Positions 1 to 5,946 of a stretch of 12,296 nucleotides of DNA are shown here, one piece after another. Position 1 is the first letter of the stretch. The number at the start of each line of letters is the position of its first letter. The stretch is from the NCBI GenBank assembly GCA_030673805.1, contig DAOVIH010000034.1, positions 1 through 12,296 on the forward strand, written 5' to 3'. The stretch is from Candidatus Bathyarchaeota archaeon. Lineage in GTDB: Archaea > Thermoproteota > Bathyarchaeia > Bathyarchaeales > Bathycorpusculaceae. Below the pieces are notes generated by a model. The model searched no databases. It saw only the letters and a program-made list of their open reading frames with translations, and was not told the origin of the DNA. The translations under genes and the position numbers were made by a program.

Positions 1-3
1 AAG

Positions 4-726
4 ATGAATTGTTTGAAAAAAGTAACGAACCTAATTTCCGTGGTTCGCAATGAAAGAAGAGTGAATCTACTAGAAACCGAAGCGAAAACGGTGTGCATGG
101 AATATTCAATCCCAGTAACTAAATTCAGGCTAGCTACAAACGAAAAAGAAGCATTGGATTTTGCTGAAGAGATTGGATATCCTGTAGTTTTGAAAATTGT
201 ATCCCCAGATATAATTCACAAATCGGATGCAGGCGGGGTCATGGTAAACCTAAAGGAAACAAAACAAGTTCAAAAAGCCTACTGGAGAATACTTGAAAAC
301 GCTAGGGTGCATAATTCTGCAGCAAAGATCGTTGGAGTATTAGTTGAGGAGATGGCCTCCCCATCAACCGAGGTGATAGTGGGGGCTATTAAAGATCCTC
401 AATTTGGCCAAACCTTGATGTTTGGCTTGGGTGGAATCTTTGTTGAACTCTTGAAGGACGTTACTTTTAGAGTAGCACCAATCGAAGAAGAAGATGCGCG
501 AGATATGATCACTGAAGTCAGAGCTTATCCGCTGTTGAAAGGTTACAGAAATTTGCCTCCAGCCGACACCGAGGAAATCGTGGCGATTATTTTAAAGGCT
601 TCAAAGCTAATTATGGACTATCCTGAGATAAAAGAGCTTGATCTAAACCCAGTGATAGTTTATGAAAAAGGTGCAAAGATAGTGGACGCCCGAATTATAC
701 TTGAGCAGCCTTCAAAAAAACATTAA
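4..726 (+). CDS. acdB: ADP-forming acetyl-CoA synthetase, beta (ATP-grasp) subunit
   Basis: This is the stand-alone ATP-grasp subunit (240 aa) of the ADP-forming acetyl-CoA synthetase. The enzyme converts acetyl-CoA, ADP and phosphate to acetate, CoA and ATP in the cytoplasm, giving substrate-level ATP in fermentative and acetogenic archaea. The N-terminal lid is followed by the signature HKSDAGGV near residues 72-79; its histidine matches the phosphate-carrying histidine of the beta subunit. DPQFG (131-135) and MFGLGGIFVE (139-148) follow, and ELDLNPV (211-217) supplies the metal-binding Asp and Asn. Length agrees with Pyrococcus-type beta subunits (about 230 aa). The CoA-binding alpha subunit is not in the window and may lie upstream or be encoded elsewhere. 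The ATG at position 4 is the first available; a start before the window edge cannot be excluded. Substrate preference (acetate versus branched or aryl acids) cannot be read from this subunit. Family assignment is firm. Confidence 0.9.
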   Translation: MNCLKKVTNLISVVRNERRVNLLETEAKTVCMEYSIPVTKFRLATNEKEALDFAEEIGYPVVLKIVSPDIIHKSDAGGVMVNLKETKQVQKAYWRILENARVHNSAAKIVGVLVEEMASPSTEVIVGAIKDPQFGQTLMFGLGGIFVELLKDVTFRVAPIEEEDARDMITEVRAYPLLKGYRNLPPADTEEIVAIILKASKLIMDYPEIKELDLNPVIVYEKGAKIVDARIILEQPSKKH

Positions 727-953
727 TTTCAGCAATCTAGCCTAAAAAAACAAATGTTTTGGGTGTTTTAAGTTCATCAGAAGAGAAGGGATTAAGAACG
801 AATTAGTTTTCCGGTCAGTCTTCAAATTCCAAATCCATGTTTGTTTTTGAGAACAGCTATAATCTTCCAAACGCTCAATTTGAAATGCAACTTTACACTC
901 TCACCCAAAAAAACAGAGAAAACTTCAAGGAAGCCCCATACTAGATTAGGAAA
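727..953. other. Intergenic region between convergent genes
   Basis: This gap lies between the convergent acetyl-CoA synthetase and HIT genes. It is AT-rich with short T runs near 757-769 that could end the plus-strand transcript, and an A run at 907-913 that would be a T run for the minus strand. I see no coding potential, RNA gene or long repeat. Confidence 0.5.
907..913 (-). terminator. T-run terminator for the HIT gene
   Basis: Seven A residues on the plus strand read as a T7 tract on the minus strand about 40 bases past the HIT stop codon. Archaeal transcription commonly ends at T-rich tracts without a stable hairpin, so this is a reasonable terminator. Confidence 0.45.
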
Positions 954-1370
954 TCAAAGATAGTGCGCTATCCTCATTGAGAAGTGAGCTAACTTGTTTC
1001 TGCTTGCTAGGGGAATATCACTACTTCTAGCCAAGTTTTGGCCTACATACCTTGGAATAACATGGACATGCATATGGGGAATTTCCTGGCCAGCCGCTTT
1101 TTCATTTTGTTGAATTATGCTGATCCCATCGGCAGCTGTTGCCTTCTTTACGGCTATAGCCACGCGTTTGACAGCTTTGTGAATACTTGCGTTTTGATTA
1201 TCAGGTATTTCATAGACGGTGTCATAATGTTTCTTGGGAATTACGAGAGTGTGTCCATCACTCAAAGGTCTTATGTCCATAAAAGCAATTACTTTTGAAT
1301 CTTCGTAGACGATACTAGCTGGGATTTCCTTTCGAACGATCCTGCAAAAAATGCAATTTTCTCTACTCAT
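954..1370 (-). CDS. HIT family (Hint/AP4A-hydrolase-like) protein
   Basis: This is a histidine-triad nucleotide-binding protein (138 aa), a cytosolic hydrolase or transferase acting on nucleoside phosphoramidates or dinucleotides. The triad HMHVHV lies at residues 99-104 and is preceded by the usual glycine/glutamine-rich approach (QNEKAAGQ). Cys6 and Cys9, with His48 and His99, match the structural zinc site of many bacterial and archaeal HIT proteins. The frame stays open for 51 more codons upstream (to 1523), but that extension has no family resemblance. The ATG at 1370 begins at the usual MSRENCIFC and has GGGGGT just upstream, so I chose it. It diverges from the SSB gene with about 250 bases between the starts. 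The exact substrate cannot be told from sequence. Confidence 0.9.
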   Translation of the reverse strand: MSRENCIFCRIVRKEIPASIVYEDSKVIAFMDIRPLSDGHTLVIPKKHYDTVYEIPDNQNASIHKAVKRVAIAVKKATAADGISIIQQNEKAAGQEIPHMHVHVIPRYVGQNLARSSDIPLASRNKLAHFSMRIAHYL

Positions 1371-1410
1371 TTTACCCCCACAGATCCTCCTGCAGATATT
1401 TCCCTTACTG

Positions 1411-1418
1411 TGTTTAAG
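1411..1418 (-). promoter_or_regulatory. Possible TATA box for the HIT gene
   Basis: On the minus strand this reads as a CCTTAAAC-type element about 45 bases ahead of the ATG at 1370. It would place the transcript start near 1389. It supports the internal ATG over the longer open frame because it lies inside that longer frame. The match to consensus is modest. Confidence 0.35.
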
Positions 1419-1560
1419 GAGTTTATGTCTTATTGTTTGATCAATTGGTTCAAAACTGGAAACCAAAACTTGCTTTGCTTGACATGCAGTTAAATCAAGT
1501 TCTCTTTCATAAAAGAAAAGCAACTAAATGAAACAACATATGAAAAAATGAAACCAAAAC

Positions 1561-1568
1561 GCTTAAGA
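1561..1568 (+). promoter_or_regulatory. Possible TATA box for the SSB gene
   Basis: The element GCTTAAGA follows a purine- and A-rich stretch that could act as a BRE. It lies about 60 bases before the TTG start, giving a leader of roughly 35 bases. A second AT-rich stretch at 1597-1608 is closer but less well spaced. Weak evidence. Confidence 0.3.
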
Positions 1569-1623
1569 GTAAAGGAAAGCCTACCTTTCTGTTGTCAAAA
1601 AAAATATTGTGTGTTGAATTAGT

Positions 1624-2091
1624 TTGGCTGTTGAAGGATTTGGTGAAAAAAAACGAGAACCAGTTGAGGCAAAAATAAACGAGTTAACAACCGCTTCAAA
1701 AGCAGTAAACGTCACGGCAAAGGTGGTTTCAAAGAGCGAAGTTAGAAACATTCCTATGGGGCGAGATGGCTCTCCTCACAATGTCTGTGACGCACTCGTG
1801 GCAGATGAAACAGGCTGCGTTTATTTAACTCTCTGGGATGACAATATTGAGAAGGTAAACGAAGAGGACACCCTTCGCATAGAAAACGGCTACGTAACTT
1901 TGTTTAAAGGCAACATGAGACTCAACATCGGGAAGTATGGCAAACTAGAAGCTGCAAAAGAACCGTTGGAAGTGGAATTAAACACTGAAAACAACTTGTC
2001 AGACAAGACATATGACCAACCCCAAAGGCCATACAGAGGCAGAAGTAGCTACGACAGAAGAGGATCGGGCGGTTATCGGCCAAGATACTAA
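1624..2091 (+). CDS. ssb: Single-stranded DNA-binding protein, Sulfolobus (single OB-fold) type
   Basis: This protein binds single-stranded DNA during replication, repair and transcription. It is 155 aa with one OB fold (about residues 25-115) and a basic, Arg/Gly/Tyr-rich tail (134-155), the layout of Sulfolobus solfataricus SSB (about 148 aa). Aligned by eye, the ssDNA-stacking aromatics of that protein correspond here to Trp71, Tyr90 (Trp in Sulfolobus) and Phe94. The core patterns DETGCVYLTLW and ENGYVTLFKG match closely. The start must be TTG at 1624: the frame is closed by TGA at 1615-1617, and the next Met (residue 45) would remove part of the fold. I see no Shine-Dalgarno sequence, so translation may use a weak leader. 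A strong T-rich terminator follows. It stands alone and diverges from the HIT gene. A general RPA-like OB protein is the alternative, but the single-fold layout favours SSB. Confidence 0.85.
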   Translation: MAVEGFGEKKREPVEAKINELTTASKAVNVTAKVVSKSEVRNIPMGRDGSPHNVCDALVADETGCVYLTLWDDNIEKVNEEDTLRIENGYVTLFKGNMRLNIGKYGKLEAAKEPLEVELNTENNLSDKTYDQPQRPYRGRSSYDRRGSGGYRPRY

Positions 2092-2119
2092 AGCCTACTA
2101 GTCCTTTTTAACGCAACAA

Positions 2120-2139
2120 TTTTTTTCTTTTTTTTATTT
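2120..2139 (+). terminator. T-rich terminator after ssb
   Basis: Two T tracts of seven and eight residues, separated by a single C, lie about 30 bases after the SSB stop codon. This is a textbook archaeal oligo-T terminator, with no hairpin needed. Confidence 0.7.
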
Positions 2140-2166
2140 CATTCTAAACTATTATGTTTAATCTTG

Positions 2167-2177
2167 GCGACAGTCGC
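2167..2177. repeat. Short perfect palindrome (GCGAC-A-GTCGC)
   Basis: Five-base arms GCGAC and GTCGC flank a single A in an otherwise AT-rich intergenic stretch between ssb and malate dehydrogenase. It stands out by its GC content and could be an operator half-site pair, but one copy this short can arise by chance. Confidence 0.3.
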
Positions 2178-2269
2178 TAAACTCGGATTTTGTCGAACAA
2201 ACCAAATAAAAAAGTTTTAACCTCATCCATCAAAAACTACCAAGTAAAACCACCAGCAAGCAAAGAATA

Positions 2270-2279
2270 CTATAAAAAG
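2270..2279 (+). promoter_or_regulatory. Strong TATA-like box upstream of malate dehydrogenase
   Basis: CTATAAAAAG, followed by more A/T, is the best TATA match in this gap. It predicts a start near 2300 and therefore a leader of about 100 bases before malate dehydrogenase, containing a 26-codon reading frame at 2315-2395. A weaker element near 2371-2378 (TACTTTAA after an A-rich stretch) would instead give an almost leaderless transcript at about 2402. Both may be used. Confidence 0.5.
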
Positions 2280-2296
2280 TTAAAATTTACCTCAAA

Positions 2297-2316
2297 ATTT
2301 TTTTCTTGAAAAAAAT
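2297..2316. repeat. AT-only inverted repeat in the malate dehydrogenase leader
   Basis: Eight-base arms (A followed by seven T; seven A followed by T) flank the loop CTTG. The hairpin would be weak because it contains only A-T pairs. It sits where the transcript from the TATA box at 2270-2279 is expected to begin. The T7 arm could also act as an oligo-T pause or stop. Confidence 0.4.
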
Positions 2317-2395
2317 GAAGGTGCGGAAATCTTCAATATCCCTAATTCTATCGAATAATGGAGAAAAAGTTACTTTAACCTCGAAATGCATGTAA
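2315..2395 (+). other. Possible 26-codon leader ORF before malate dehydrogenase
   Basis: An ATG at 2315 opens a frame that ends with TAA at 2393-2395, only 6 bases before the GTG at 2402 and 15 before the ATG of malate dehydrogenase. The peptide is basic and Ser/Leu-rich (begins MKVRKSSISL) and resembles nothing I recognise. Its position about 15 bases after the predicted start from the TATA box at 2270 makes it a candidate leader peptide. A short frame in AT-rich DNA can also arise by chance. Confidence 0.2.
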
Positions 2396-2410
2396 TATTT
2401 TGTGGTTTTC

Positions 2411-3322
2411 ATGATAGCTATAGTTGGTGCTGGAAAAGTTGGAAGTGCAGCGGCCTTTAATATATTGAAAGATCGAATAAGCGATGTAGTCCTTATTGAC
2501 CTTAATGCGGAATTGGCAAAAGGTGAGGCTTTAGATATGATGCAGGCTGCGCCCGCTATCGAGTTTGATGGAAAAATTCAGGGAACTGGCGACTTTAGAG
2601 AAATGGAGGGCGCTGAGCTTGTTATTGTTATTGCGGGTCAAGGCAGAAAGCCGGGTATGACCCGTATAGATCTCATGAACATCAACGCCAAGATCATTCG
2701 TTCCATAGTTAAAGAAGTTGTACGTTACGCTCCAGATTGCAAACTTATGATAGTTACTAATCCCGTTGATGTAATGACGTTTATTGCATGCAAAGAATCT
2801 GGTTTGCCTCCGAATCGCGTTTTTGGTATGGGAAACATTCTTGACACAATTCGCTTCCGTTCTTATATAGCTCAAGAGCTTGGAGTTTCAAGAGAAGATA
2901 CACATGGCCTGGTTATTGGCGAGCATGGCGACTCCATGGTTCCTCTAGTGGAGTATGCATGTGTTTCAGGAATTCCCATTACTACCCTGCTTTCAAAAAA
3001 ACAAATTGAGAAGATCGTTAAACAAACCCGAACATCTGGTGCAGACGTAATAAAGCTCAAGGGCGCGACTACATATGCCCCAGGTGCAGTTATTGCTATG
3101 ATGGCAGACACTGTTCTGAAAGGAAGAAACCGCGTGATGAGTGTTTCCACATGTCCACAGGGAGAATTCAGCTGTCCCGATGTTTCTATTGGTGTTCCTG
3201 TTGTTTTGGGAAAAAATGGTGTAGAAAGAATTATTGAACTTGAGCTATCAGCCGAGTCTAAACTGCTTTTTCAGGAATCTATCTATAAAGTAAAGAAAGC
3301 AATTGCCACATTGGAATTTTGA
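2411..3322 (+). CDS. mdh: NAD-type malate dehydrogenase (LDH-like MDH family)
   Basis: This cytosolic enzyme interconverts malate and oxaloacetate. It is 303 aa from ATG 2411. The Rossmann motif GAGKVG is at residues 6-11, and Asp30 ends the second strand, which favours NAD over NADP. The substrate loop reads GRKPGMTR: Arg79, where lactate dehydrogenases have Gln, selects dicarboxylates, and Arg85 is the second substrate arginine. Asp145 and Arg148 (in NILDTIRFR) and the catalytic His172 (in GEHGDS) are all present. A GTG at 2402 would add three residues; the ATG fits the family N-terminus better, but the GTG may be the start if the transcript is leaderless. The broken malic enzyme follows directly downstream, suggesting an ancestral malate-handling pair. 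Family firm; MDH over LDH is inferred from Arg79. Confidence 0.92.
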   Translation: MIAIVGAGKVGSAAAFNILKDRISDVVLIDLNAELAKGEALDMMQAAPAIEFDGKIQGTGDFREMEGAELVIVIAGQGRKPGMTRIDLMNINAKIIRSIVKEVVRYAPDCKLMIVTNPVDVMTFIACKESGLPPNRVFGMGNILDTIRFRSYIAQELGVSREDTHGLVIGEHGDSMVPLVEYACVSGIPITTLLSKKQIEKIVKQTRTSGADVIKLKGATTYAPGAVIAMMADTVLKGRNRVMSVSTCPQGEFSCPDVSIGVPVVLGKNGVERIIELELSAESKLLFQESIYKVKKAIATLEF

Positions 3323-3364
3323 CAAGATCTAATCCTAGCCGACGTGATTCGATCCGCACAGTTG

Positions 3365-4066
3365 GGTTTGGGATTGCTTTTTAAGTATTTAGACAGAGTA
3401 GATGCCTTTCAATTATGTTTGAAAAACGATGATCCAGAGGAATTGATTCGCACTTGCCAATTGCCTGAACCGTCATTTGGAGGGATAAATCTTTAGGGTA
3501 TTTCAAAAACCTTTGAAGGAGTAGATGTAGTAGTGGCAACTTCAAAACCAGCCCCGGGAGCCATAAGAAAAGAGTGGGTAAAAAAAATGGCTGATGACGC
3601 GGTACTTTTTGCATGCGCTAACCCGATACCCGAGATTTGGCCTTGGGAAGCCGAAGAAAGAGGCGCTAGAATCGTCGCGACAGGAAGAAATGATTTTCCA
3701 AATCAAGTCGACAATAGTTTAGGGTTTCCAGCTATACTCAGGGGGGTACTTGACGTTAGGGCAACTACTGTGACGGATGATATGTGTATTGCAGCTGCTC
3801 AAGAACTTTCGAATTTCGCTGAAGAGAGGGGGATTCATGAACGAGATATTCTGCCTCGAATGGAGGAATGGGAAGTCTTTCCAAGAGAAGCAGTGGCATA
3901 CGCTATCAAATCAATTGAACAGGGAGTAGCAAGTGTGAAACTGAGCAGAAAAGAACTTTACACAAGAGCATCTACCATGATTTGTAATACAAGAGAATTA
4001 ACTAGACTTTTGATGAAACATGGTTTGATAAGAAAACCTCCGCCCAAAGATAAACTACTAAAATAG
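3365..4066 (+). pseudogene. Malic enzyme remnant: 5' truncation, internal deletion, in-frame TAG
   Basis: In life this enzyme decarboxylates malate to pyruvate with NAD(P). Only pieces remain in one continuous frame. The segment 3365-3493 reads into the malic-enzyme N-domain (VDAFQLCLKNDDPEE, then FGGINL) and ends at TAG 3494-3496. In the same frame, 3497 onward continues with the C-terminal part: FEGVDVVVA, then FACANPIPEI, IVATGRNDFPNQVDNSLGFP, LRGVLDVRA, and a family-like tail to 4066. From memory of the family, roughly 110-120 residues between FGGINL and FEGVDV are missing, including the metal ligands and the NAD-binding fold. The YTPGVAEP-type N-terminus is absent too. A GTG at 3533 opens a 177-codon frame that may look like a gene but cannot form an active site. 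No frameshift has built up, so the deletion may be recent or an assembly artefact. Confidence 0.85.
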
Positions 4067-4121
4067 TTGGAGATCGTAGTCGGTTAAATTGAGTTTTTAT
4101 CTCCTGAAGTTAGAAGCAAAG

Positions 4122-4130
4122 CTATTTAAG
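4122..4130 (+). promoter_or_regulatory. TATA box for the zinc-ribbon membrane protein
   Basis: CTATTTAAG, preceded by an A/G-rich stretch, lies about 42 bases before the ATG at 4168, predicting a leader of roughly 15 bases. GTGAT at 4157-4161, six bases ahead of the ATG, is a partial Shine-Dalgarno match. Confidence 0.5.
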
Positions 4131-4167
4131 CGCTCCAGAAGAAAATAGATGAAACAGTGATGAAAAC

Positions 4168-4584
4168 ATGCGTTTAGATTATATCATGTACGTTATAGCG
4201 GTACTATTCTTCATCATAGCTGTAGCCTCTTACCTTACGCTGGAAGGATTAGCGTTGAACCTTATGGTTATTTCAACCGTCGCTTTGGGAATAGTGTTCG
4301 CATTCTTAGGGTACTATAACAGGCCAAAAGTAACAGTAATGAAAACAGAGGTAAAGACGGAAACGCCACAACCGCCTAAGACTGAGACTACTGGTGAAGC
4401 TCAGGTAACTGAAAGCAAAACCTGCCCGAACTGTGGAACAAAAGTCTTGAAAGCAAGAAAAACTTGGAAGATGGCTGGTCGACCTGACAAAGCAGGAAAA
4501 CGAACTCAACTTGAAATTGGAATCTTTGACTGCCCAAACTGTAACAAAGCATTTCGGGAAGTATTGAGCAAACAGAAGATTTAG
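4168..4584 (+). CDS. Two-helix membrane protein with cytosolic zinc ribbon
   Basis: I do not recognise a named family. The 138-aa protein starts with two hydrophobic segments (about residues 5-25 and 30-50) joined by a very short turn, so it is probably a membrane hairpin with both ends on the same side. A polar Thr/Pro/Lys-rich linker (54-84) follows. A zinc ribbon is formed by CPNCG (Cys86, Cys89) and CPNC (Cys122, Cys125), with about 32 residues between the pairs, many of them basic. Archaea carry many such membrane-anchored zinc ribbons of unknown role; DNA, RNA or protein binding are all possible. It has its own promoter and no obvious operon partner. The coding call is firm from the intact motifs; function is unknown. 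Confidence 0.8.
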   Translation: MRLDYIMYVIAVLFFIIAVASYLTLEGLALNLMVISTVALGIVFAFLGYYNRPKVTVMKTEVKTETPQPPKTETTGEAQVTESKTCPNCGTKVLKARKTWKMAGRPDKAGKRTQLEIGIFDCPNCNKAFREVLSKQKI

Positions 4585-4710
4585 ACACACCAAATAGTGG
4601 TCATCGCGGTAGTTAGTTAGACACCAACAAAGCACAGCTGACAAAGTTGAGCATTAACAAAAATCAGTTCCAAGATTTCATGCTGAATAATTAGGAATTT
4701 ATAAAAGATG

Positions 4711-4717
4711 AAAAAAA
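4711..4717 (-). terminator. T-run terminator for the small basic gene
   Basis: Seven A on the plus strand (T7 on minus) lie about 22 bases past the stop codon of the gene at 4739-4999. A plus-strand TATA-like string (TTTATAAAAG, 4698-4707) overlaps this area but leads to no convincing gene. Confidence 0.45.
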
Positions 4718-4738
4718 TGATCAGGAAAGCTTGCCAAA

Positions 4739-4999
4739 TCACAAAGCAAGCAACACAACTATTTTCCTCTTTTCTAGCCTTTTAAGCGCGTCCAAAAAAT
4801 CTTGCCTCTTAAAGCCTGCATAACTCATGATTTTCATCACGTCTCTTAGTGCTGTTTCACTTTTGCCAAAGATATTCTTTCTCTTGCGAAGATAGCTGAC
4901 TATGGGCTTTTCGATCTTCCCACATCGCCAAGTCGTATTGCGAATTAGAACTACGATTGGATTAATCAACTTTTGCTCATCGTGCTTGTTTTTGGGCAA
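4739..4999 (-). CDS. Small basic protein, possible winged-helix, TTG start
   Basis: I do not recognise a named family. The 86-aa, Lys/Arg-rich protein has a C-terminal half (about residues 44-84) that reads like a winged-helix core: a helix with RDVMKIMSYAGF, a turn, a second helix FLDALKRLEKRK, then a hydrophobic strand. A small DNA-binding regulator is therefore a possibility, but only from pattern. The start is TTG at 4999. It is supported by GGAGGGG nine bases upstream and a TATA-like box a further 28 or so bases upstream, which is better start context than most genes here. No in-frame ATG is available upstream. Cys26 is the only cysteine. The gene lies downstream of the decayed acetyltransferase-like remnant on the same strand but has its own promoter. 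Confidence 0.6.
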   Translation of the reverse strand: MPKNKHDEQKLINPIVVLIRNTTWRCGKIEKPIVSYLRKRKNIFGKSETALRDVMKIMSYAGFKRQDFLDALKRLEKRKIVVLLAL

Positions 5000-5008
5000 A
5001 GTTGCAGA

Positions 5009-5015
5009 CCCCTCC
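5009..5015 (-). promoter_or_regulatory. Shine-Dalgarno GGAGGGG deciding a TTG start
   Basis: On the minus strand GGAGGGG precedes the TTG at 4999 by nine bases. It is among the clearest ribosome-binding sites in the window and is the main reason to accept the TTG start and the gene. Confidence 0.6.
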
Positions 5016-5040
5016 GTTCTATCATAATTAGAAAAGAGAG

Positions 5041-5050
5041 TTTTTAAGGA
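5041..5050 (-). promoter_or_regulatory. TATA-like box for the small basic gene
   Basis: On the minus strand this reads TCCTTAAAAA, centred about 46 bases before the TTG start, predicting a leader of about 20 bases that would include the GGAGGGG site. Confidence 0.45.
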
Positions 5051-5051
5051 T

Positions 5052-5281
5052 TCATATGACAGCCATAGGTGTTGGTTTGCTTATTGTTACTCTAGTATAG
5101 AAACCATACAAGTCGCCACAATACTTCTTGAAAAAACCCACTTTTGGTATCCGACTTTTTGGTAAAGACTCAACCCGACTATGCAATCTTCTCTGGCTTT
5201 TAAGTAACAACCTTTTATTCTGATATTGGATGGCTGTTTTCGAAAACATTGTTTTCTTAATCTGTTAAATAAGTTTTTCAA
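5052..5281 (-). pseudogene. GNAT acetyltransferase-like 3' remnant with a frameshift
   Basis: Two overlapping minus-strand frames join into the C-terminal part of a GNAT N-acetyltransferase if one base is restored. The first frame gives the helix-and-strand pattern LSLYQKVGYQK, like the family's xALYEKLGF motif. The second continues with FFKKYCGDLYGFYTRV, like the usual YYxDGEDAYxM ending. The shift lies within 5131-5145, where the minus strand has a T6 run and an A4 run; one extra base in either joins the frames. The acetyl-CoA pyrophosphate loop (R/Q-x-x-G-x-G/A) and the whole N-terminal half are missing, and an in-frame TAA closes the frame just upstream of 5281. The gene is therefore truncated as well as frameshifted. 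GNAT assignment rests on about 45 residues by eye. Confidence 0.5.
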
Positions 5282-5332
5282 GAAAGAGCAAAGTTAAGGC
5301 GTTGGTGTCTTTAGAAATGTTCAAGGCTGAAC

Positions 5333-5842
5333 TTAGACTATGTAGTTACCTGCTTCTTCAAAGTCCTTCACAATTTGAACAACACGTTTGGGTCCGTCTG
5401 CAGTTTTTAAGGGGATATTTTTGAGCAGGGACCAGGGAGTATTGCGAGCAATTTTTGCTGTAATACGTTGTTTTCCAAAGGATTCCTCAGCAATTTTGAT
5501 CACCAATCTCCTAACTTCAATTTCGGAATATTCTCCAAGGGCATGGAGGTATTCATGGAGAAGCAGATTGTAGACTAAAGCATTCACTACGTGTTTGGAG
5601 CTCACGGAAACTTCAATTGTCTCTACTAAGGTTCTATTTAAAATTATGTTGTTTGTTCCAATTGGATGATAAGCCCCCAATTGAATTGGCAAATCGTCAA
5701 GAAAGAGCATCATATGCCTTCTTTGACTACCTATTGAAGAATTAACAGTATTCTTAACGATGCTCCATACATCGGAGTAGCTTTGGGCGGACTCAATTCT
5801 ATTTCGCCACTTGTTTGGACGCGAAGATTCATCGTCGTTCAT
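5333..5842 (-). CDS. Small HExxH (minimal gluzincin-like) protein
   Basis: The 169-aa protein has a metalloprotease-type helix with HEYLH at residues 96-100, followed by ALGEYSEIE. Glu104, Glu107 and Glu109 are candidate third zinc ligands. Before it, TNNIILNRTLVE looks like the strand that often precedes the zinc helix in minimal metallopeptidases, and the 85-100 region is strongly hydrophobic, as expected for a buried helix. There is no signal peptide or membrane segment, so it is likely cytosolic. Proteins of this kind are known in archaea without a defined substrate. ATG 5842 has GAGG seven bases upstream and a TATA box about 38 bases upstream. It lies downstream of CTP synthase on the same strand with a 104-base gap and its own promoter. 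Catalytic activity is an inference. Confidence 0.7.
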   Translation of the reverse strand: MNDDESSRPNKWRNRIESAQSYSDVWSIVKNTVNSSIGSQRRHMMLFLDDLPIQLGAYHPIGTNNIILNRTLVETIEVSVSSKHVVNALVYNLLLHEYLHALGEYSEIEVRRLVIKIAEESFGKQRITAKIARNTPWSLLKNIPLKTADGPKRVVQIVKDFEEAGNYIV

Positions 5843-5875
5843 TACTTCGCCTCATTCGAGAAAGGAGCACCCAAT

Positions 5876-5884
5876 CTATAAAAC
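5876..5884 (-). promoter_or_regulatory. TATA box for the HExxH gene
   Basis: The minus strand reads GTTTTATAG here, centred 38 bases before the ATG at 5842 and in the gap behind CTP synthase. This suggests the HExxH gene is transcribed separately. Confidence 0.5.
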
Positions 5885-5946
5885 ATATAGGTACAACCCT
5901 GGGAGGATTAGTAGGCAATTAGCAGGACCTCAAGAAATACGCAGTT

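Noticed and set aside
1038..1298. 86-codon plus-strand ORF
   Set aside because: It lies antisense within the HIT gene and has no motif; a shadow frame.
1371..1523. 51-residue N-terminal extension of the HIT protein
   Set aside because: It has no family resemblance. The internal ATG matches the usual start and carries upstream purine-rich sequence, with a TATA-like box inside the extension.
2531..3150. Minus-strand ORFs of 114 and 92 codons
   Set aside because: Both are antisense shadows of malate dehydrogenase.
3533..4066. Intact 177-aa gene starting at GTG 3533
   Set aside because: It is the 3' piece of malic enzyme in the same frame as the upstream remnant and lacks the metal site and the NAD fold.
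4157..4163. GTGATGA resembling a C box of a C/D guide RNA
   Set aside because: No matching D box (CTGA) was seen within the following 60 bases; it is more likely part of a ribosome-binding site.
4698..4785. Plus-strand TATA-like box and 25-codon ORF at 4708
   Set aside because: The ORF starts at the box itself rather than downstream and overlaps the end of a minus-strand gene; the A run is better explained as that gene's terminator.
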